DNA of 64,000 nucleotides, taken from Amycolatopsis rifamycinica (GTDB taxonomy: Bacteria; Actinomycetota; Actinomycetes; Mycobacteriales; Pseudonocardiaceae). This document shows, piece after piece, positions 33,788-42,870 of the stretch (within the stretch, counting starts at the first letter, position 1; each line of letters starts with the position of its first letter). Under the pieces are notes generated by a model. It was not told the DNA's origin, searched no databases, and saw only the letters and a list, made by a program, of their open reading frames with translations. Location: contig NZ_JMQI01000066.1 in assembly GCF_000695625.1 (NCBI RefSeq), forward strand, positions 62,001-126,000. Direction: 5' to 3'. Both the position numbers and the translations under genes were made by a program.

Positions 33788-34527
33788 TGGGCATCCGGAC
33801 CGAGCGCGACGGCCACGTCGAGGTCGTCACGGTCGACTTCCCGCCGGTCAACGCGCTGCCCGTGCGGGGCTGGTTCGACCTCGCCGACGCGATCACGCTG
33901 GCGGGCCGCGACCCGGAGGTGCACGTCGTGGTCCTGCGCGCCGAAGGCCGCGGCTTCAACGCGGGCGTGGACATCAAGGAGATCCAGCGCAGCGCCGGGT
34001 TCGACGCCCTGGTCGGCGCGAACCGGGGCTGTTACGCGGCGTTCGGTGCCGTCTACGAGTGCGAAGTGCCGGTGGTCGCCGCGGTGCACGGTTTCTGCCT
34101 CGGCGGGGGGATCGGGCTGGCCGGCAACGCCGACGTGATCATCGCCTCCGAAGACGCCACCTTCGGGGTCCCGGAGGTGGAACGGGGAGCGCTGGGGGCG
34201 GCCACGCACCTGGCGCGGCTGGTGCCGCAGCACCTGATGCGCACGCTGTACTTCACCGCCCGCAAGATCACCGCCGCCGAGCTGCACGCGCACGGTTCGG
34301 TCTACCGGGTGGTGCCGCGCGCCGGGCTCGACGACGCGGCCCTGGAGATCGCCCGGGACATCGCGAAGAAGGACCCGCGGGTCATCCGCGCGGCGAAAGC
34401 GGCCCTCAACGGCATCGACGTCCAGCAGGTGCACCGCAGCTACCGCTTCGAGCAGGGCTTCACCTTCGAGCTCAACCTGCTCGGCGCGTCCGACGAAGCC
34501 CGCGAGGAGTTCTTGAATGGCCGATAA
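33787..34527 (+). CDS. echA20: EchA20-type enoyl-CoA hydratase-like ring D hydrolase
   Basis: A 246-residue crotonase-fold protein. NAGVDIKEIQ and VHGFCLGGGIGLAGNADV form the CoA and oxyanion site; VPEVERGALGAATHLARL follows. In Mycobacterium tuberculosis EchA20 hydrolyses ring D of the HIP-derived CoA ester. The assignment rests on sequence pattern and on perfect gene order: ipdA, ipdB and ipdC follow. The ATG overlaps the SDR stop by one base, and ipdA begins 11 bases before its end. Confidence 0.88.
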   Translation: MGIRTERDGHVEVVTVDFPPVNALPVRGWFDLADAITLAGRDPEVHVVVLRAEGRGFNAGVDIKEIQRSAGFDALVGANRGCYAAFGAVYECEVPVVAAVHGFCLGGGIGLAGNADVIIASEDATFGVPEVERGALGAATHLARLVPQHLMRTLYFTARKITAAELHAHGSVYRVVPRAGLDDAALEIARDIAKKDPRVIRAAKAALNGIDVQQVHRSYRFEQGFTFELNLLGASDEAREEFLNGR

Positions 34528-35380
34528 GCGCACGACCGCCGACGAGGTGGCGGCCGAGCTCGAGGACGGCATGACCGTCGGGATCGGCGGCTGGGGTTCC
34601 CGGCGCAAGCCGATGGCGCTGGTCCGGGCGATCCTGCGGACCCCGGTGAAGGACCTGACGGTCGTCTCCTACGGCGGCCCGGACGTCGGCCTGCTGTGTG
34701 CGGCGGGGAAGGTGAAGCGGGTCGTGTTCGGGTTCGTCACCCTGGATTCGATTCCGTACGACCCCTGGTTCGGCCGCGCCCGCGAGACCGGGGCGATCGA
34801 GGTGACCGAGTACGACGAAGGCATGTTCGGCACCGCGCTGTCGGCGGCGGTGCAGCGGCTCCCGTTCCTGCCGACCCGCGCGGGGCTCGGCTCCGAAGTC
34901 ATGCGCGCCAACCCCGGCCTCCGCACGGTGCGTTCGCCGTACGAGGACGGCGAGGAACTGGTCGCGGTCCCGGCGCAGCACCTGGACGTCGCCTTGGTGC
35001 ACCTCAACCGCGCCGACGCCCGCGGCAACGCCCAGTACCTCGGCCCGGACCCGTACTTCGACGAGCTGTTCGGCCTGGCCGCGGACCGGTGCTTCGTGTC
35101 GGTGGAGAAGGTCGTCGAGACGGCGGAGCTGACCGCGGCCGGGCCGGTGCAGTCGCTGCTGCTCACCCGCGGCGCCGTCGACGGGGTCGTGGCGGCGCCG
35201 CGCGGGGCGCACTTCACCACGGCGGCGCCGGACTACGGCCGGGACGAACGGTTCCAGCGGCACTACGCGGCCTGCGCCAAGGACCTGGACGCGTGGCCGG
35301 GGTTCGTGGACCGGTTCCTGTCCGGTGACGAGCGGCGATATCTGTCCGAAGTGGACAAGTTCGGAGCGGAGGCGGCATGA
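34517..35380 (+). CDS. ipdA: IpdA, alpha subunit of COCHEA-CoA hydrolase (CoA-transferase fold)
   Basis: A 287-residue class I CoA-transferase-like subunit (DGMTVGIGGWGSRRKPMALVRAILR). IpdAB opens the last steroid ring (ring C) of COCHEA-CoA by hydrolysis although its fold is that of a CoA transferase. The length and the pairing with ipdB match the mycobacterial enzyme. Translation is coupled on both sides: the ATG lies inside the echA20 end, and the stop overlaps the ipdB start. Confidence 0.9.
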   Translation: MADKRTTADEVAAELEDGMTVGIGGWGSRRKPMALVRAILRTPVKDLTVVSYGGPDVGLLCAAGKVKRVVFGFVTLDSIPYDPWFGRARETGAIEVTEYDEGMFGTALSAAVQRLPFLPTRAGLGSEVMRANPGLRTVRSPYEDGEELVAVPAQHLDVALVHLNRADARGNAQYLGPDPYFDELFGLAADRCFVSVEKVVETAELTAAGPVQSLLLTRGAVDGVVAAPRGAHFTTAAPDYGRDERFQRHYAACAKDLDAWPGFVDRFLSGDERRYLSEVDKFGAEAA

Positions 35381-36108
35381 GCGCGACCCGGGCCGAGATC
35401 GCCGTGGTGGCGATGGGCGAGGTGTTCCGCGGCGACGGCGAGATCCTGGCCAGCCCGATGGGCCTCGTCCCGCAGCTGGGCGCGAAACTCGCGCGGCTGA
35501 CCTTCGAGCCGGACCTGCTGATGTCCGACGGCGAAGCCTCCCTGACGACCCCCGACGGCGTCGTCGAGGGCTGGCAGCCGTTCCGCAAGATGCTCGACAC
35601 GATCGTCCCGCACGGACGCCGGCACGTCGTCATGGGCGCCAACCAGCTGGACCGGTACGGCAACCAGAACATCTCCGCCATCGGCGACCACGCCCGCCCC
35701 GCGAAACAGCTGCTCGGGGTCCGGGGCGCGCCCGGCAACACCGTCAACCACCGCACCAGCTACTGGGTGCCCCGGCACAGCACCCGGGTCTTCGTCGAGA
35801 GCGTCGACGTCGTGTCGGGTGTCGGCTACGACAACGCGGCGAAGGCGGGCCCGGCGGCGCAGAAGTACCACGACGTCCACCGGGTCGTCTCGAACCTCGG
35901 GGTGTTCGACTTCGGCGGCCCGGACCACGCGATGCGGGCGGTGTCGCTGCACCCGGGCGTCACCCGCGACGAAGTCACCGCGGCGACGACGTTCGAGATC
36001 GACTTCACCGGCACCGGGACCAGCCGCGAGCCGACCGGCGAAGAGCTGCGGCTGATCCGCGAGGTCGTCGACCCGAAGGGCCTGCGGGACAGGGAAGTCC
36101 CGGCGTGA
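35377..36108 (+). CDS. ipdB: IpdB, beta subunit of COCHEA-CoA hydrolase
   Basis: A 243-residue partner of IpdA with the beta-subunit CoA-transferase pattern (VVMGANQLDRYGNQN and RGAPGNTVNHRTSYWVPRHSTRVFVESVDVVSG). With IpdA it forms the ring C-opening hydrolase of the HIP pathway. The ATG overlaps the ipdA stop, and the stop overlaps the ipdC start. Confidence 0.9.
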   Translation: MSATRAEIAVVAMGEVFRGDGEILASPMGLVPQLGAKLARLTFEPDLLMSDGEASLTTPDGVVEGWQPFRKMLDTIVPHGRRHVVMGANQLDRYGNQNISAIGDHARPAKQLLGVRGAPGNTVNHRTSYWVPRHSTRVFVESVDVVSGVGYDNAAKAGPAAQKYHDVHRVVSNLGVFDFGGPDHAMRAVSLHPGVTRDEVTAATTFEIDFTGTGTSREPTGEELRLIREVVDPKGLRDREVPA

Positions 36109-37160
36109 AGACGGCCCTGACGCGGCTGGCCGGCGTCGAGCACCCCGTCGTCCAGACCGGCATGGGCTGGGTCGCCGGGCCGCGGCTGGTCTCGGCGACC
36201 GCCGAAGCCGGTGCCCTCGGCATCCTCGCGTCCGCCACGATGACGTTCGGCGAGCTGGCCGCGGCGATCGCCGAGGTCAAGAAGCGGACCGAAAAGCCGT
36301 TCGGCGTGAACCTCCGCGCCGACGCGGCCGACGCCGGCGAGCGCGTCGACCTGCTGATCCGCGAAGGGGTGAAGGTGGCTTCCTTCGCGCTCGCGCCGCG
36401 GAAGGAGATGATCGCGAAACTGCGGGACCACGGCGTCGTCGTGATCCCGTCGGTCGGCGCCGCCCGGCACGCCGAGAAGGTCGCGGCCTGGGGCGCGGAC
36501 GCGGTCATCGTCCAGGGCGGCGAAGGCGGCGGGCACACCGGCGGCGTGGCCACCACGCTGCTGCTGCCTTCGGTGCTGGACACCGTCGACATCCCGGTCG
36601 TGGCCGCCGGCGGCTTCTTCGACGGCCGCGGGCTCGCCGCCGCCCTCGCCTACGGCGCCGCCGGGGTCGCGATGGGCACCCGCTTCCTGCTGAGCAAGGA
36701 GAGCACGGTCCCCGACGAGGTCAAGCGCCTCTACCTCGACCAGGGTCTCACCGGGACGGTCGTCACCAGGCGGGTCGACGGTCTCCCGCACCGCGTGCTG
36801 CGCACCGACCTCGTCGAGAAGCTCGAACGCACCGGCCGGATCCGCGGCCTGGCGCAGGCCGCGCGCAACGCGCTGCGCTTCCGGAATATCACCGGCCTGT
36901 CCCCGGTTGCGATGCTGCGAGAAGGCTTCGCGATGAAGCACGGCAACGATCTGACGTGGAGCCAGCTGGTCATGGCGGCCAACACCCCGATGCTGCTGCG
37001 GGCGGGACTGGTCGAAGGCCGGACGGACGCGGGAGTGCTAGCGTCGGGACAGGTGGTGGGCATGATCCACGACCTGCCCACGGTGGCGCAGATCGTCGAC
37101 GGCGCGGTGGCCGAGGCGGGTGAGATCCTGCGTCGGCTCGGCCGGCAAACGGGAGGATGA
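36105..37160 (+). CDS. ipdC: IpdC, nitronate-monooxygenase-family flavin enzyme
   Basis: A 351-residue FMN-dependent TIM-barrel protein of the 2-nitropropane dioxygenase family: [25 protein letters not shown] at the start, and [18 protein letters not shown] and [31 protein letters not shown] at the flavin phosphate site. In mycobacteria IpdC is needed for an early redox step on the C/D-ring CoA ester. The GTG start overlaps the ipdB stop, and four bases separate its stop from the next start. Confidence 0.88.
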   Translation: MKTALTRLAGVEHPVVQTGMGWVAGPRLVSATAEAGALGILASATMTFGELAAAIAEVKKRTEKPFGVNLRADAADAGERVDLLIREGVKVASFALAPRKEMIAKLRDHGVVVIPSVGAARHAEKVAAWGADAVIVQGGEGGGHTGGVATTLLLPSVLDTVDIPVVAAGGFFDGRGLAAALAYGAAGVAMGTRFLLSKESTVPDEVKRLYLDQGLTGTVVTRRVDGLPHRVLRTDLVEKLERTGRIRGLAQAARNALRFRNITGLSPVAMLREGFAMKHGNDLTWSQLVMAANTPMLLRAGLVEGRTDAGVLASGQVVGMIHDLPTVAQIVDGAVAEAGEILRRLGRQTGG

Positions 37161-37164
37161 GAGC

Positions 37165-38169
37165 GTGGCGTTGAAGGTCGGATACAAGGCGTCTGCGGAG
37201 CAGTTCGGGCCGCGGGACCTGGTCGAGTACGCCGTGCGCGCCGAAGAGGTGGGTCTCGACTCGGTCTGGGTGTCCGACCACTTCCTGCCCTGGCGGCACG
37301 AAGGCGGCCACGCGCCGTTCGCGCTGGCGTGGATGCCGGCGGTGGCCGAGCGGACGAAGCGGGTGCGGATCGGGACGAGCGTGCTGACCCCGACGTTCCG
37401 GTACAACCCGGCGGTGATCGCCCAGGCGTTCGCGACGATGTCGCTGCTGTCGAACGGCCGCGTCATCCTCGGCGTCGGCACCGGTGAGGCGCTGAACGAG
37501 ATCGCGGTGTCGGGGCGGGAGTGGCCCGAGTTCAAGGAGCGCTTCGCCCGGCTGCGCGAGTCGATCAAGCTCATCCGCGAGCTGTGGACCAGCGACAACG
37601 TGAACTTCGACGGCGAGTACTACCAGCTGGTGAACGCCAAGATCTACGACCGGCCGGAGCAGCCGGTGCCGGTGTACGTCGCCGCCGGCGGCCCGGTGGT
37701 GGCCAAGTACGCGGGCCGCTCGGGCGAGGGGTTCATCTGCACCTCGGGCAAGGGCATGGACCTCTACACCGAGAAGCTGATCCCGGCGGTCCAGGAGGGC
37801 GCTACCGCCGCGGAGCGCGATGCCGAGAGCATCGACCGGACCATCGAGATCAAGATGTCGTACGACCGGGACGCCGGGAAGGCGCTGGAGAACACCCGGT
37901 TCTGGGCGCCGCTGTCGCTGACGGCGGAGCAGAAGCACACGGTGTCCTCCGCCGAGGAGATGGAGCGGCTGGCCGACGAGCTGCCGATCGAGCAGGTCGC
38001 CAAGCGCTGGATCGTCGCCTCCGACCCGGACGAGGCCGTCGCCCAGATCAAGCCGTACCTGGACGCGGGCCTCAACCACCTCGTGTTCCACGGTCCGGGC
38101 CACGACCAGGAGCGGTTCCTGACCCAGTTCTCCGAGGACGTCCTGCCGAAGCTGCGCGCCCTCGGCTGA
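37165..38169 (+). CDS. fgd: F420-dependent glucose-6-phosphate dehydrogenase
   Basis: A 334-residue TIM-barrel enzyme that reduces coenzyme F420 with glucose 6-phosphate. It matches mycobacterial Fgd1 along its length: [17 protein letters not shown] (active-site Asp, His, Trp), [10 protein letters not shown] (Glu), [13 protein letters not shown] and [13 protein letters not shown] (substrate lysines), [13 protein letters not shown] (Arg). GGGAGGA precedes the GTG by seven bases. It is the last gene of the steroid operon, right after ipdC. This is unusual, because fgd1 is not in this locus in M. tuberculosis, and it hints at F420H2-dependent steps. Confidence 0.92.
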   Translation: MALKVGYKASAEQFGPRDLVEYAVRAEEVGLDSVWVSDHFLPWRHEGGHAPFALAWMPAVAERTKRVRIGTSVLTPTFRYNPAVIAQAFATMSLLSNGRVILGVGTGEALNEIAVSGREWPEFKERFARLRESIKLIRELWTSDNVNFDGEYYQLVNAKIYDRPEQPVPVYVAAGGPVVAKYAGRSGEGFICTSGKGMDLYTEKLIPAVQEGATAAERDAESIDRTIEIKMSYDRDAGKALENTRFWAPLSLTAEQKHTVSSAEEMERLADELPIEQVAKRWIVASDPDEAVAQIKPYLDAGLNHLVFHGPGHDQERFLTQFSEDVLPKLRALG

Positions 38170-38191
38170 CCGCGGGCTCGCCGGGCAGGGG

Positions 38192-39343
38192 TCAGAGCCG
38201 TCCGATGATGGTGACGTTGGCGGTGCCGCCGCCTTCGCACATCGTCTGCAGGCCGTAACGCCCGCCGCGGCGCTCGAGTTCGTGCAGGAGCGTCGCCAGG
38301 AGCTTGGTGCCGGTGGCCCCGATCGGGTGGCCGAGGGCGATCCCGCCCCCGTTCACGTTGACCCGGTCGGGGTCCGCGCCGGTTTCGTCCAGCCAGGCCA
38401 GCACCACGCTGGCGAACGCCTCGTTGACTTCGAACAGGTCGATGTCGTCGACGGTGAGCCCGCTCTTGCGCAGGGCCTGCGAGGTCGCCGGGATCGGGCC
38501 GGTCAGCATCCACACCGGGTCCGCCGCGCGCACCGACAGGTGGTGGATGCGCGCCCGCGGCGTCAGGCCGTGCTCCCGCACGAACGCCTCCGACGCCAGC
38601 AGCGCCGCGCTCGCGCCGTCGGAGATCTGGCTGGCCACCGCCGCCGTCAGCCGCGACCCCTCGCTCAGCGGCTTCAGGCCGCGCATGCGCTCGAGGCTGG
38701 TGTCACGGCGCGGCCCTTCGTCGTGCCGGAACTGCTCCACCGGCACGGTTTCCGCGTCGAACCGGCCTTCGTCGATGGCGGACAGCGCGCGCTGGTGACT
38801 GCGCAGCGCGTACTCCTCCATCGCCGCCCGGCTGATGTCCCAGTGCTCGGCGATCATGTCGGCGCTGCGGAACTGCGACACCTCGGCACTGCCGTAGCGT
38901 TCTTGCCAGCCCTTGGATCCGGAGAAGGGGTCGTCGAAGCCGTACTCACGCCCGGCCAGCATGGCCGCGCTGATCGGGATGCGGCTCATGTTCTGCACGC
39001 CGCCGGCCAGCACCAGGTCCTGCGTCCCGGACATGACGGCCTGGGCGGCGAAGTGCACGGCCTGCTGGCTGGACCCGCACTGCCGGTCGACCGTCACGCC
39101 CGGCACGTGGTCGCCGAACCCGGCCGCGAGCCACGCGGTGCGCGCGATGTTGCCGGACTGCGGGCCCAGGGTGTCGGTGCAGCCGAGGATGACGTCGTCG
39201 ACCAGGTCCGGGTCGACGCCGGCGCGCTCGACGACGGCCTTGATGACGTGCGCGCCGAGGTCGGCGGAGTGCCACCCGGACAGTGCGCCGCCGCGCCGTC
39301 CGACGGGCGTGCGGACCGCGTCGAGGAGGAAGGCTTCGGGCAC
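38192..39343 (-). CDS. fadA6: Thiolase FadA6
   Basis: A 383-residue acetyl-CoA acyltransferase. The nucleophile is Cys in VDRQCGSSQQAVHFAAQ; NEAFA and GGGIALGHPIGATG carry the active-site histidine; the second catalytic Cys is in QTMCEGGGTANVTI. In the HIP pathway FadA6 cleaves the ring-opened beta-keto acyl-CoA. AGGAG precedes the GTG start by five bases. It is transcribed after fadE30 and ipdF, the mycobacterial order, and is convergent with fgd, with 22 bases between the stops. Confidence 0.9.
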   Translation of the reverse strand: MPEAFLLDAVRTPVGRRGGALSGWHSADLGAHVIKAVVERAGVDPDLVDDVILGCTDTLGPQSGNIARTAWLAAGFGDHVPGVTVDRQCGSSQQAVHFAAQAVMSGTQDLVLAGGVQNMSRIPISAAMLAGREYGFDDPFSGSKGWQERYGSAEVSQFRSADMIAEHWDISRAAMEEYALRSHQRALSAIDEGRFDAETVPVEQFRHDEGPRRDTSLERMRGLKPLSEGSRLTAAVASQISDGASAALLASEAFVREHGLTPRARIHHLSVRAADPVWMLTGPIPATSQALRKSGLTVDDIDLFEVNEAFASVVLAWLDETGADPDRVNVNGGGIALGHPIGATGTKLLATLLHELERRGGRYGLQTMCEGGGTANVTIIGRL

Positions 39344-39351
39344 GGGCGCTC

Positions 39352-40113
39352 CTAGGGGTGCTGGCTGCTGACGGAGACGACTTCGCCGGTGAGGTAGCTC
39401 GCGTAGTCGCTGGCGAGGAAGACCATGACGTTGGCGACCTCCCACGGTTCGGCGGCGCGGCCGAAGGCTTCCCTCTTGGTGAGGTCTTCGAGCAGTTCGT
39501 CGCTGGTCACCTTGGCCAGGAACGGGTGCATGGCGAGGCTGGGGGCGACGGCGTTGATCCGGACGCCGTGCCCGGCCGCGTCGAGGGCCGAGCAGCGGGT
39601 CAGGGCCATCACGCCGGCCTTGGCGGCGGCGTAGTGGGCTTGCCCGGCCTGGGCGCGCCAGCCGATCACCGAGGCGTTGTTGACGATCGCCCCGCCGCCG
39701 CCCTGGGCGACGAACCGCTTCAGGGCGGCGCGGGTGCAGCGGAACGTGCCGGTGAGGGTGATGTCGAGGACCTTCGCCCACTCGTCGTCGGTCATCTCCA
39801 GCACGGACTTCGTGCCGCCGAGGCCGGCGTTGTTGATCAGCACGTCGAGCCGGCCGAAGCGGTCGATCGTGCCGTCGACGAGGGCCTGGACCTGGTCTTC
39901 CCGCGTGACGTCGCACGGGATCGCGTGGACCTCGCCGAGTTCGGCGGCCTTCTCCTTCAACCGGCGTTCGTGCCAGTCGCTGATGACGACGTCGGCGCCT
40001 TCCTCGAGACACCGCTTCGCCACCGCGGACCCGATCCCGGTGCCCGCGGCGGCGGTGACCACCACGACCTTCCCGCGCAGCAGGTCGTGGCCGGGTGGGT
40101 ACGACGGGATCAC
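39352..40113 (-). CDS. ipdF: IpdF, SDR-family 5-OH-HIP-CoA dehydrogenase
   Basis: A 253-residue short-chain dehydrogenase with TAAAGTGIGSAVAKR at the nucleotide site, NNAGLGG and the catalytic YAAAK. By position between fadE30 and fadA6 it equals mycobacterial IpdF (Rv3559c), which interconverts the hydroxy and keto forms of ring C in HIP metabolites. The GTG start overlaps the fadE30 stop (GTGA), and eight bases separate its stop from fadA6. Confidence 0.87.
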   Translation of the reverse strand: MIPSYPPGHDLLRGKVVVVTAAAGTGIGSAVAKRCLEEGADVVISDWHERRLKEKAAELGEVHAIPCDVTREDQVQALVDGTIDRFGRLDVLINNAGLGGTKSVLEMTDDEWAKVLDITLTGTFRCTRAALKRFVAQGGGGAIVNNASVIGWRAQAGQAHYAAAKAGVMALTRCSALDAAGHGVRINAVAPSLAMHPFLAKVTSDELLEDLTKREAFGRAAEPWEVANVMVFLASDYASYLTGEVVSVSSQHP

Positions 40114-41255
40114 GGGCGGGCCTCCCGGGGCAGGCCGAGGACGCGCTCGGCGATGATGTTGCGTTCGATTTCGTCGGAGCCGCCGTAGATGGTGTCGGCG
40201 CGGGTGAACAGGAACAGCCGCTGCCACTCGTCCAGGTCCGTGCCGTCGGCGGCCATCGACCGCGCGCCGCGGGCCCGCACAGCGAGTTCGCCGAGCCCGC
40301 GGTGCCACTGCGCCCACAGCAGTTTCCCGACGGCGACTTCGGGGCCCGCGGCCCGGCCGAGCGTCCGCAGCGCGTGGGCGCGCAGGACGCGCAGGCCGAT
40401 GCGGGCGCGGGCGAGGTCGGCGCGCAGCAGCGGGTCGTCGTAGGTGCCGAGCCGTTTCGCTTCGGCGGTGATGTCGTCCAGTTTCCGGCGGAACCCGATC
40501 TGCTGGCCGAGGGTGGAGACGCCGCGTTCGAAGCCGAGGGTGGCCATGGCGATCTTCCAGCCCTCGCCGGGTTCGCCGACGACGAGGTCGGCGGACGTGC
40601 GGGCGTCGTCGAAGAAGACCTCGTTGAACTCCGAGGTGCCGGTGAGCTGCTGGATCGGCCGGATGGTGACCCCGTCCTGGTGAAGGGGGACCAGGAGGTA
40701 GGAGAGGCCGTGGTGGCGCCGCGAACCGGGTTCGGTCCGGGCGACGACGAAGCACCAGCCGGCCTGGTGGGCGAGGGACGTCCAGATCTTCTGGCCGTTG
40801 ATCACCCACTCGCCGTCACGGAGCACCGCCGACGTGGAGACGGCGGCGAGGTCGGAGCCGGCGCCGGGTTCGGAGTAGCCCTGGCACCACAGCTGTTCGA
40901 CCGCGACGATCCCCGGCAGGAACCGCTGCCGCTGTTCCGGGGTGCCGAAGGCGATCAGGGTCGGCCCGAGCAGCTGTTCGCCGATGTGGTTGACCCGCGC
41001 CGGGGCGCCGGAGGCGGCGTACTCCTCGTGGAAGGCGACCTGCTCGTCGAGGGAGAGGCCGCGGCCGCCGTGCTCGACGGGCCAGCCGACGCACGTCCAG
41101 CCCGCGGCGGCGAGGTGGCGTTCCCACGCCAGGCGCAGGTCGAACTCCTCGTGCTCCCGGCCCGGGCCGCCGAGACCGCGCAGGCGGGCGAACTCGCCGG
41201 TCAGGTTGGCGGCGAGCCAGCCCGCGACTTCGCGGCGGAATCGGGTAAGAGCCAC
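40110..41255 (-). CDS. fadE30: Acyl-CoA dehydrogenase FadE30
   Basis: A 381-residue flavoenzyme of the acyl-CoA dehydrogenase family: YSEPGAGSDLAAVSTSAV (flavin and substrate region), NGQKIWTSLAHQAGW, and the C-terminal DTIYGGSDEIERNIIAERVLGLPRE. FadE30 dehydrogenates the propionyl side chain of the HIP CoA ester. The GTG start is chosen because AAGGAGG lies five bases upstream; the frame runs 11 codons further. It is divergent from fadD3 across an 82-bp promoter region with a KstR-like palindrome. Confidence 0.9.
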   Translation of the reverse strand: MALTRFRREVAGWLAANLTGEFARLRGLGGPGREHEEFDLRLAWERHLAAAGWTCVGWPVEHGGRGLSLDEQVAFHEEYAASGAPARVNHIGEQLLGPTLIAFGTPEQRQRFLPGIVAVEQLWCQGYSEPGAGSDLAAVSTSAVLRDGEWVINGQKIWTSLAHQAGWCFVVARTEPGSRRHHGLSYLLVPLHQDGVTIRPIQQLTGTSEFNEVFFDDARTSADLVVGEPGEGWKIAMATLGFERGVSTLGQQIGFRRKLDDITAEAKRLGTYDDPLLRADLARARIGLRVLRAHALRTLGRAAGPEVAVGKLLWAQWHRGLGELAVRARGARSMAADGTDLDEWQRLFLFTRADTIYGGSDEIERNIIAERVLGLPREARP

Positions 41256-41299
41256 GCACGCCTCCTTGCTGCCCGGCCGGTCCGGCACCTAGGGTAATA

Positions 41300-41311
41300 A
41301 GAACACGTTCT
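41300..41311. promoter_or_regulatory. KstR-like palindrome between fadE30 and fadD3
   Basis: AGAACACGTTCT (AGAAC-NN-GTTCT) lies in the divergent promoter region, 45 bases from the fadE30 start and 27 from the fadD3 start. It has the same half-sites as 32105-32116. Confidence 0.65.
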
Positions 41312-41337
41312 ACTTTGTCGGTCCAGAGGAGGCTGTG

Positions 41338-42870
41338 GTGGGACAGACCACGATCCCGGCCGTCGTCCGTGATGCCGCCGCGAAGTTCGGCTCCGCGGCG
41401 GCACTGGTCGACGGCCCGGTGCGGCTCGGCTACGACCGGCTTCTGGAACGTGTTCAAACCGTGGCGCGGGCGTTCGCCGCGTGCGGCGTCCGGGCGGGCG
41501 ACCGGGTGGCGATCGCGCTGCCGAACACCCACCACTGGGTCTGCGCGGCCCTCGGCGCCCTCTACGCGGGCGCCACCCTGATCCCGGTCAACACCCGTTT
41601 CACCGCCACCGAGACGGTGGACCTGCTCGTCCGCGGCCGGGCCAAGGCGCTCGTCGTGGCCGCCGACTTCCTCGGCACCGACCGCCACGCCGCGATCCGG
41701 GAGACCGGCGTGCCGCTGCCGGACCTCGGCACCGTCGTCCGGGTCCCGCTGCGGGAACCGCACCGGCCGGTCGAGGGCACGCTGGGCTGGGCCGAGTTCC
41801 TGGCCCTGGCCGAGCGCGTCCCGCCGGCCGAAGCCGAGGCGCGGGCGGACGCCGTCGGCCCGGACGACGTCAGCGACATCCTCTTCACCTCCGGCACCAG
41901 CGGCCGCGCCAAGGGCGTGCTCTCGGCCCACCGCCAGACCGTCGAGGTGGCCGCGGCGTGGGCGGAGTGCGGCCGGGTCACCGCGGACGACCGGTATCTG
42001 GTGATCAACCCGTTCTTCCACAGCTTCGGCTACAAGGCCGGCATCGTGGTGGGCCTGCTGACCGGCGCGACGATCGTCCCGCAGGCGGTCTTCGACGTCC
42101 GGAAGGCGCTGGCGGCGATCGAACGGGAGCGGATCTCCGTCGTCCCGGGCGCGCCGACGGTCTTCCAGTCGCTGCTGCGCGAGCCGCGCAAGGGCGACCT
42201 CTCGTCGCTGCGGCTCGCGGTCACCGGGGCGGCCACCGTGCCCGCCTCGCTCGTGCGCCGGATGCGGTCCGAGCTCGGGTTCGAGACGGTGCTGACCGCG
42301 TACGGCCTGACCGAAGCCGTCGTGGTGACGATGTGCCGTCCCGGCGACCCCGCGGAACTCGTGGCGAGCACGTCGGGCCGGGCGACCGCGGGGTTCGAGG
42401 TGGCGATCCAGGGCTCGCCGGGGGAGATCGTCGTCCGCGGGCCGAACGCGATGCTCGGGTACCTCGACGACCCCGAGGCCACCGCGAAGGCCGTCGACGG
42501 GGACGGCTGGCTGCACACCGGTGACGTCGGCGAGCTGGACCCGGACGGCAACCTCACCATCACCGGCCGGCTCAAGGACATGTACATCTGCGGTGGCTTC
42601 AACGTCTACCCGGCCGAGGTCGAGCACGCCCTGACCGAGCTGGCCGGTGTCCGCGACGTCGCCGTGGTCGGCGTCCCGGACGAGCGGCTCGGCGAGGTGG
42701 GCAAGGCGTTCGTCGTCGGCACCGGGCTGACGGAGGAGGCGGTCGTCGCGTTCTGCCGCGAGCGGCTCGCCAACTACAAGACCCCGCGGTTCGTCGAATT
42801 CCTGGACGAGCTGCCCCGCAACGCTTCCGGCAAGGTGCTGAAGCGGCTGCTGACCGAGGAGAAGGCATGA
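41338..42870 (+). CDS. fadD3: HIP-CoA synthetase FadD3
   Basis: A 510-residue acyl-CoA synthetase: ILFTSGTSGRAKGVLSAHR (P-loop), TAYGLTEAVVVTMCR (adenine motif), ITGRLKDMYICGGFNVYPAEVE (hinge), and NASGKVLKRLL (catalytic Lys). VNTRFTATETVDLL and FLGTDRHA recall mycobacterial FadD3, which attaches CoA to the propionate side chain of HIP and starts C/D-ring degradation. The GTG at 41338 has AGAGGAGG five bases upstream. It leads a five-gene operon with overlapping ends. Confidence 0.88.
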   Translation: MGQTTIPAVVRDAAAKFGSAAALVDGPVRLGYDRLLERVQTVARAFAACGVRAGDRVAIALPNTHHWVCAALGALYAGATLIPVNTRFTATETVDLLVRGRAKALVVAADFLGTDRHAAIRETGVPLPDLGTVVRVPLREPHRPVEGTLGWAEFLALAERVPPAEAEARADAVGPDDVSDILFTSGTSGRAKGVLSAHRQTVEVAAAWAECGRVTADDRYLVINPFFHSFGYKAGIVVGLLTGATIVPQAVFDVRKALAAIERERISVVPGAPTVFQSLLREPRKGDLSSLRLAVTGAATVPASLVRRMRSELGFETVLTAYGLTEAVVVTMCRPGDPAELVASTSGRATAGFEVAIQGSPGEIVVRGPNAMLGYLDDPEATAKAVDGDGWLHTGDVGELDPDGNLTITGRLKDMYICGGFNVYPAEVEHALTELAGVRDVAVVGVPDERLGEVGKAFVVGTGLTEEAVVAFCRERLANYKTPRFVEFLDELPRNASGKVLKRLLTEEKA

